Source: Pseudomonadota bacterium
GTDB lineage: Bacteria; Pseudomonadota; Alphaproteobacteria; Puniceispirillales; Marisalimonadaceae
DNA: 64,000 nt
Assembly: GCA_027625145.1 (NCBI GenBank)
Contig: JAQBXK010000008.1
Coordinates: 1 to 64,000, forward strand
Direction: 5' to 3'
Part shown: positions 59,613 to 64,000 of the stretch, piece after piece
How positions within the stretch are numbered: the stretch's first letter is position 1
Layout of the letters: each line of letters starts with the position of its first letter
Notes under the pieces: generated by a model
Seen by the model: only the letters and a program-made list of their open reading frames with translations
The model's database searches: none
What the model was told of the DNA's origin: nothing
Program-made: the position numbers and the translations under genes

Positions 59613-60248
59613 TTATAAGCTTTTAGTTTCTATTAAAGTATAATTAGGATTGATATCATTTATTTTTCGTTCAAATACCCATATATCTTTAACTAGTATT
59701 TCTTCATTTATATCGCCATCAATTATATTGTCATTTTTATCTTTTAAAGCTTTAATCTGAAATGTTTCAAAAAGGACATTTATTTTAATATTAGCTTTAC
59801 TTATAGTTGCTAAGATTATTTTAATTTTATTAACAGATTTAATATCAATTATTAAAGTTTCTTTTTCTTTATTTCTTTCATTTATAACAATATTAAAGTT
59901 TTTTAATATACTTGGTTTAATAAAACCCTTTACTTTATCAAGATTTCCAAGAACAAATGAATCAAGAACCATTTTGAAAAAAACTTCTGATCCAGATAAA
60001 AATTCTTGTTTATTAAATGATTGGTCAATTTTTTGGATTTTTATTACTTCTTTATCATCTTCATTTTCTTTTGTTTGTTTTGAATCAATGGAAATTACAT
60101 TAGAAATATTATTTGTATTATTATCCTTAGTAACTTTATTTTCATCAAATTCTGATTTAGTACCTAATATATTTTTTAATCTAAAAACAAGAAAAATTGC
60201 AATAATTGCAAATATTAAAATATCTAAATAAGGAAGACTATTTTGCAT
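59613..60248 (-). CDS. Tim44/TimA-like membrane protein
   Basis: This 211-residue protein has an N-terminal membrane segment (YLDILIFAIIAIFLVFRLKNILG), a charged low-complexity linker (residues 40-75) and a Tim44-like domain (FLSGSEVFFKMVLDSFVLGNLDKVKGFIKPSILKNF; later DIWVFERKINDINPNYTLIET). TimA/Tim44-like proteins are alphaproteobacterial relatives of the mitochondrial import factor Tim44, with an incompletely known role at the membrane. It is divergent from secB, the usual arrangement. Confidence 0.9.
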   Translation of the reverse strand: MQNSLPYLDILIFAIIAIFLVFRLKNILGTKSEFDENKVTKDNNTNNISNVISIDSKQTKENEDDKEVIKIQKIDQSFNKQEFLSGSEVFFKMVLDSFVLGNLDKVKGFIKPSILKNFNIVINERNKEKETLIIDIKSVNKIKIILATISKANIKINVLFETFQIKALKDKNDNIIDGDINEEILVKDIWVFERKINDINPNYTLIETKSL

Positions 60249-60373
60249 TTTCTAATTACCTTTTGTAAAAAATTAAATTTAATCAGTTTCTTTAAAAATT
60301 AAAAATAATTATGTATTAAAATTTTTATATATTGTGTAATTTACTATTAATTACTAGTTTTGTAGAGAAAATA

Positions 60374-60802
60374 ATGAATAATGTAAATGAAAATTCAAGA
60401 CCACATTTAAATATTGTTAAACAATATATTAAAGATTTATCATATGAAAATCCTCAAACGTTTGATTTAATTCACTCTCAACACAAACCAAGTGATGTTT
60501 TGCTTAATGTAAATGCATATTTTCAATCTTATTCAAATAATGTCTTCGCTGTTTCATTAAAAATAATATGTCATTTAAGTATAAAAAAAAATAATGTTTT
60601 TCATTTAGAATTGGATTATTGTGGTTTTTTTAAAATTATGGATAAAGAAATCTATAATGAGGACGTTTTAACAAGTGAAGGTGCTAGACTAATTTTCCCT
60701 TTTGCTAAATCAATTATAACTAATATAACTCAAAATGGTGGTTCCATACCGATATTTTTAGATAATATTGATTTTAATATATTACAAAAGGTTAAAAATT
60801 AA
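60374..60802 (+). CDS. secB: Protein-export chaperone SecB
   Basis: SecB holds precursor proteins unfolded for SecA. The segments HLNIVKQYIKDLSYENP, VNAYFQSYSNNVFAVSLKI, FHLELDYCGFFKI and the closing SIPIFLDNIDFNILQK match the family. I start at the ATG at 60374 (GAGA nearby), giving 142 residues. A longer reading from 60332 adds an unconserved extension. Its last bases overlap dnaQ, which is convergent, by 4 bp. Confidence 0.94.
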   Translation: MNNVNENSRPHLNIVKQYIKDLSYENPQTFDLIHSQHKPSDVLLNVNAYFQSYSNNVFAVSLKIICHLSIKKNNVFHLELDYCGFFKIMDKEIYNEDVLTSEGARLIFPFAKSIITNITQNGGSIPIFLDNIDFNILQKVKN

Positions 60803-61515
60803 CTTTCAATTTTATCCCAAATTGAATTAGGTATTTCTTTAATAAACTCTTTATGTTTTTCATAATCAATTTGATTTAAATCTATGTTATTTATATCTTT
60901 CAATAATTTTTTTTCGTAATATTTAATAATATCAATATTTCCATAATCGTCTTTTTCAATTTTGTTTTCTATAATTTTTGTATCTAAAAAACTTAACGAT
61001 GTTTGTTTGCCACCTATTAATTCTAAGTACACTAGAGACAAAAGTTCTGCGTCTTTAAGCGCTCCATGTATTTTTCTATTACTTATATCTATTTCAAACT
61101 TTCTACATAAAGCATCTAAACTTATGGATTGACCTGGAAATTTTTTTCTAGCTAAAATTAATGTGTCTAAAATATTTTCTTCTTTTAATTCTTCTAAATT
61201 ACATCTATGAAGTTCAGAGTTTAAAAATCCCATATCAAATGAAGCATTATGTATAATAATTTTGCTATCTTCTAAAAATTTAACTAATTCTTCTGATATA
61301 TCAGAAAATTTTGGTTTATCAGATAAAAATTCTTGAGAAAGACCATGTACTTTTTCTGCTTTTGGATCAGATTTTTTTTCTGGATTTATATAATAGTGAA
61401 AAAAGTTACCTGTTTTTATGTGATTGTTTAATTCTATGATCCCTATTTCAACTATTCTATCACCATTTTCATGATCTAATCCTGTTGTTTCAGTGTCTAA
61501 TACTAGTTCTCTCAT
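60799..61515 (-). CDS. dnaQ: DNA polymerase III epsilon (proofreading) subunit
   Basis: This 3'-to-5' exonuclease proofreads for the replicative polymerase. ExoI is VLDTETTGLDHENGDRIVEIG (DxE), ExoII is HNASFDMGFLN and ExoIII is HGALKDAELLSLVYLEL. The C-terminal part binds the polymerase subunit. At 238 residues it is normal. Its ATG overlaps the coaE stop by one base. coaE-dnaQ beside hemE is a hallmark of alphaproteobacterial origins. Confidence 0.97.
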   Translation of the reverse strand: MRELVLDTETTGLDHENGDRIVEIGIIELNNHIKTGNFFHYYINPEKKSDPKAEKVHGLSQEFLSDKPKFSDISEELVKFLEDSKIIIHNASFDMGFLNSELHRCNLEELKEENILDTLILARKKFPGQSISLDALCRKFEIDISNRKIHGALKDAELLSLVYLELIGGKQTSLSFLDTKIIENKIEKDDYGNIDIIKYYEKKLLKDINNIDLNQIDYEKHKEFIKEIPNSIWDKIES

Positions 61516-62132
61516 TATTTTTTAATTCTCAATTTTAAGTTAATTAATATTAAATAAAATATAACTGAAAAGAATGTAATAATTTTTCCAAAATCAGTAG
61601 ATATAATTATTGGCTTTTGTTTTCTTTTAAAATAATCTGATAGTTGAGTTTTATTTATTTTATGAAATTTATCTATTGTCATTTCCGCTCTTTTCAACAC
61701 TCTCTTTTTTTGTGTTTTTTGTGAAGCAGAGGCTAATAAAATATAATCGCATATTTGATTTGTTTTTGTTTCATATAACAAAGGTATATCTAAACCAACT
61801 AATCTAAATTTTTCTTTTTTCTTTTCGATTATAAAGTTATCTCTTTTTTTATTTACAATTGGATGAATAATTTTCTCTAGTTTTTCTTTTTCTGTTTTGT
61901 TACTGAATATTATTTTACCTAGTTTTTTTTTATCTATTATTTCTATGTTATTTTGTAAATAAATACACTTTGGCCATTTTCTTTTTATTTTATTTTTTAT
62001 TGATAGATTATTTTCTAATATTTTTTTAACCTCTTCATCTGCATCAAAAATTGGTATTTTACAAAAATTAAGTATTTTGGCAATTGTCGTTTTTCCCATT
62101 CCAATAGAACCAGTTATACCAATTATTAACAT
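61515..62132 (-). CDS. coaE: Dephospho-CoA kinase CoaE
   Basis: CoaE phosphorylates dephospho-CoA, the last step of CoA synthesis. The P-loop is GITGSIGMGKTTIAK, followed by FDADEEVKKIL, HPIVNKKRDNFI and VGLDIPLLYET. At 205 residues it is normal, but the last 25 residues are strongly hydrophobic (IITFFSVIFYLILINLKL) where homologues carry an amphipathic helix. The gene lies next to the putative oriC. Confidence 0.93.
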   Translation of the reverse strand: MLIIGITGSIGMGKTTIAKILNFCKIPIFDADEEVKKILENNLSIKNKIKRKWPKCIYLQNNIEIIDKKKLGKIIFSNKTEKEKLEKIIHPIVNKKRDNFIIEKKKEKFRLVGLDIPLLYETKTNQICDYILLASASQKTQKKRVLKRAEMTIDKFHKINKTQLSDYFKRKQKPIIISTDFGKIITFFSVIFYLILINLKLRIKK

Positions 62133-62427
62133 TTACCCTCTTTTTATTTATAAAATGTTTAAAAGCTGTTTATATCTTTTTAATTTTTTATTTATCATTA
62201 TTTTATTATGATTTATTAACAATTATAATAGTAAATAAATATATGAATAAAATAAAATAAACAATTCATTGATTGTTAATAAGTATAATTTTTTGTATAT
62301 ATCCATTACTGTTTTAATTTTAATATATTGTGAATAATATTGTATTAAATTATTATTCACAATATTATTTATTACTACTTCTACATATACTAATTTTATA
62401 AAAAAAAGTTTAATTAATTGTGAATAA
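62133..62427. other. Putative replication origin (oriC)
   Basis: This 287-bp gene-free stretch between coaE (minus) and hemE (plus) is extremely AT-rich. It holds three perfect TTATNCACA nonamers: 62329-62337 (minus), 62353-62361 (plus) and 62419-62427 (minus, entering hemE). Two one-mismatch copies, TTATTAACA, lie at 62213-62221 (plus) and 62274-62282 (minus). The part at 62161-62330 could serve as an unwinding element. The hemE flank is where origins lie in Caulobacter and relatives, and gene orientation switches here. Function is inferred, not shown. Confidence 0.75.
62325..62365. repeat. Perfect 14-bp inverted repeat holding two DnaA boxes
   Basis: The arm ATATTGTGAATAAT (62325-62338) and its exact reverse complement ATTATTCACAATAT (62352-62365) are separated by 13 bp. 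Each arm contains one perfect DnaA box, in opposite directions. It could be a paired DnaA site or an operator for hemE. It has no T-tract of a terminator. Confidence 0.85.
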
Positions 62428-63451
62428 TAATAAAATACTTAATATTTTTAATAAAGAATCTGTTTCTTCCCCGCCTATTTGGTTTTTAAGACAAGCAGGT
62501 AGACATATTCCCGAATATTTTTCTATTAGAGATCAATCAAAAAACTTTATAAATTTCTGTTTGAACACTGATTTAATTGTTCAAAGCACAAAGTTACCTT
62601 TAAAATATTATAATATTGATGCAGCCATAGTTTTTTCAGATATTCTTATGATACCTTGGGCAATGAACAGAAACGTTAATTTTATAAAAGGTTTAGGTCC
62701 TGTTATGGATCCTATGATACCCAATGAAACTGAAATATTAAGTAATATTGATATTAAAAAATTACTTAAACCCCTTGATCAAGCTTTAAAAATTTTACGA
62801 TCTTCAATCCCTAAACATATTTCATTAATTGGTTTTGCAGGCGCTCCATGGACTTTAGCTTGTTATATGATTGAAGGCAAAAGTACTAAAGACTTTCTTC
62901 TTACTAGAAAAGCTGCGTGGTCATCTAATAATTGGTTTAATAAATTAATTGATACTTTGATAGATTATGTTGTTGATATTTTAGAAATGCAAGCTAATGC
63001 AGGTGCCGATGTATTAATGATATTTGATTCTTGGTCTCATATGATACCCAGCTTTTTTTGGAAAGATTTTGGAATAGATCCTACAAAAAAAATTATTAAT
63101 AATTTAAGAAAAAAAAATATTTTAACACCTATCATAGGTTTTCCTTTTAAAGCAGGGTCTTCCCTTATTAGTTATTCTTATGAATCAGGAGTTGATTGTT
63201 TAGCCCTTGATTGGACAGTTGATTTAAAATGGGCTATTGAAAATATCAATCCAAATATTATAATACAGGGTAATCTTGATCCTGCTTGCTTAATTGATAA
63301 TAATAATAATTTAGATAAAAGTGTTAAATTAATTTTAGATATCATGAAGAATAAACGACATATTTTTAATGTAGGACATGGTTTAACCCCTGAATGCAAA
63401 ATAGAAAATATTAAAAAAGTTATAGATATAGTTAAAAATTATAATAATTGA
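62420..63451 (+). CDS. hemE: Uroporphyrinogen decarboxylase
   Basis: HemE decarboxylates uroporphyrinogen III to coproporphyrinogen III in heme synthesis. Signatures are PPIWFLRQAGRHIPEY, the catalytic Asp in VFSDILMIPWAM, and VGHGLTPEC near the end. At 343 residues it is full length. The start is GTG without a visible Shine-Dalgarno, and the GTG lies inside a DnaA box. No alternative start lies before the essential RQAGR segment. It is followed by hemJ and rho. Confidence 0.96.
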   Translation: MNNNKILNIFNKESVSSPPIWFLRQAGRHIPEYFSIRDQSKNFINFCLNTDLIVQSTKLPLKYYNIDAAIVFSDILMIPWAMNRNVNFIKGLGPVMDPMIPNETEILSNIDIKKLLKPLDQALKILRSSIPKHISLIGFAGAPWTLACYMIEGKSTKDFLLTRKAAWSSNNWFNKLIDTLIDYVVDILEMQANAGADVLMIFDSWSHMIPSFFWKDFGIDPTKKIINNLRKKNILTPIIGFPFKAGSSLISYSYESGVDCLALDWTVDLKWAIENINPNIIIQGNLDPACLIDNNNNLDKSVKLILDIMKNKRHIFNVGHGLTPECKIENIKKVIDIVKNYNN

Positions 63452-63460
63452 GTTTCTTGT

Positions 63461-63904
63461 ATGTATTATGATCTTTTAAAATCATTTCATTTAATTGCCG
63501 TAATTTCATGGATGGTAGGGCTTTTATACCTACCACGTTTGTTTGTTTATCATAATGAAACAAAATTTAAAAGTGAATCTGACATCACTTTTTTATTAAT
63601 GGAGCTTCGTTTAAACAAATTTATTATGACTCCGGCAATGGCTTTAACTTATATTTTTGGTTTTATTTTACTTTATAATCAGAATTATTTCCTTTTTGAA
63701 TACTACTTTATCATTAAACTTGGTTTAGTAATATTATTAACAGCTTTTCATGTTTATTTATCAATGCTTTACATAGACTTTAAAAAAGGTTATAGAAATA
63801 GAGTTACTTTTTTCTATAAAGTAATTAATGAAGTTCCTACTGTTTTAATGATATTCATAGTTATATTGATTATAGTTAAACCTAATTTTTCCCCAAATTT
63901 ATAA
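63461..63904 (+). CDS. hemJ: Protoporphyrinogen oxidase HemJ
   Basis: This small four-helix membrane protein oxidises protoporphyrinogen IX to protoporphyrin IX in many Alphaproteobacteria. The start YYDLLKSFHLIAVISWMVGLLYLPRLFVYH holds the conserved His and the LPRLFVYH motif. Later helices (YYFIIKLGLVILLTAFHVYLSML, VPTVLMIFIVILIIVK) complete the fold. The 147-residue length is typical. It starts 9 bp after hemE, the usual hemE-hemJ-rho order. Confidence 0.93.
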   Translation: MYYDLLKSFHLIAVISWMVGLLYLPRLFVYHNETKFKSESDITFLLMELRLNKFIMTPAMALTYIFGFILLYNQNYFLFEYYFIIKLGLVILLTAFHVYLSMLYIDFKKGYRNRVTFFYKVINEVPTVLMIFIVILIIVKPNFSPNL

Positions 63905-63928
63905 TAATGTTCATTTAAAGAGATTATA

Positions 63929-64000
63929 ATGCACCTCAAAGAGCTAAAAGCTAAAAATCCAGCAGATTTACTTATTTATGCTGAAAGCTTAGACATTGAA
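63929..64000 (+). CDS. rho: Transcription termination factor Rho (5' part)
   Basis: This is the beginning of a gene cut by the window edge. The 24 codons visible start MHLKELKAKNPADLLIYAES and match the Rho N-terminal domain. The ATG lies 24 bp after hemJ. The position after hemE-hemJ is conserved in Alphaproteobacteria. Confidence 0.85.
   Translation, partial: MHLKELKAKNPADLLIYAESLDIE

Noticed and set aside
60030-60250. Low-complexity Asn/Lys/Glu stretch in the Tim44-like protein taken as a repeat or frameshift
   Set aside because: The frame is continuous and a charged linker between membrane segment and domain is normal for this family.
62133-62419. CtrA-type TTAA-N7-TTAA sites in the origin region
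   Set aside because: Only partial matches were found and TTAA is too common here to mean anything by eye.
1-64000. CRISPR arrays, insertion sequences, prophage, toxin-antitoxin or defence genes
   Set aside because: No regularly spaced repeats, transposase, integrase or phage genes were seen. Every sizeable frame is accounted for by core or recognisable genes.

Overview
The window is chromosomal, strongly AT-rich and very densely coded. Gene content and gene order point to an alphaproteobacterium with a streamlined genome. The evidence includes the coaE/dnaQ–hemE–hemJ–rho neighbourhood that marks the replication origin in many Alphaproteobacteria. Other conserved alphaproteobacterial strings are maeB/mutS–glnD–murJ–trpS–nfuA, phoH–ybeY–corC–lnt–metK–trmB, rimP–nusA–infB–rbfA–truB–rpsO–pnp and rpsT–mutM–ubiE–ubiB–coaBC. 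Stop codons include TGA, so the ordinary bacterial code applies. Low GC, very short spacers and the loss of several usual linker genes fit a free-living streamlined marine lineage, but the exact group cannot be named from this sequence alone. No rRNA, tRNA, insertion sequence, prophage, CRISPR array or defence system was seen.

Layout. 0.1-1.3 kb: rpsT and mutM (minus). 1.4-9.1 kb: ubiE, ubiB, an HTH-fused coaBC, a ThiF/MoeB-type E1-like enzyme, an SH3 protein and fabA-fabB-fabI (plus). 9.1-18.5 kb: crotonase, pnp, rpsO, truB, rbfA, infB, nusA and rimP (minus; a translation, transcription and RNA-decay cluster). 18.6-28.9 kb: trmB, metK, lnt, corC, ybeY, phoH, miaB, an acyltransferase pair resembling OlsA/OlsB, rimI and tsaB (minus). 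28.9-31.0 kb: a convergent pair of envelope enzymes, a polysaccharide deacetylase and a Bax-like glucosaminidase. 31.0-39.7 kb: nfuA, trpS, murJ, glnD and mutS (minus). 39.9-44.5 kb: maeB, a PfkB kinase, an orphan lipoprotein and dapB. 44.5-48.4 kb: dnaJ, dnaK and grpE (minus) with sigma-32-like promoters. 48.5-55.0 kb: rph, rdgB, hemW, an LpoA-like lipoprotein (minus), rsmI, a BON lipoprotein and gshB. 55.0-59.1 kb: HIT, hisE, hisF, hisA, a GNAT gene, hisH and hisB (minus). 59.1-62.1 kb: an Smr protein, a Tim44-like protein, secB (plus), dnaQ and coaE. 62.13-62.42 kb: putative oriC. 62.4-64.0 kb: hemE, hemJ and the start of rho (plus).

The largest gene-free stretch, 287 bp before hemE, holds five DnaA-box-like nonamers. 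Three match TTATNCACA exactly, and two of those form a perfect inverted repeat. Between 9.1 and 62.1 kb I count 42 genes on the minus strand and 10 on the plus strand. Genes right of the stretch run plus. This is the pattern expected if replication diverges from that spot.

Most of the window is ordinary core genome. I did not find a new multi-gene system. The most notable items are the origin and its overlap with the hemE start codon, an HTH domain fused in frame to CoaBC, sigma-32-like promoters for dnaK and grpE together with the absence of hrcA there, and many convergent gene pairs that abut or overlap with no visible intrinsic terminator.
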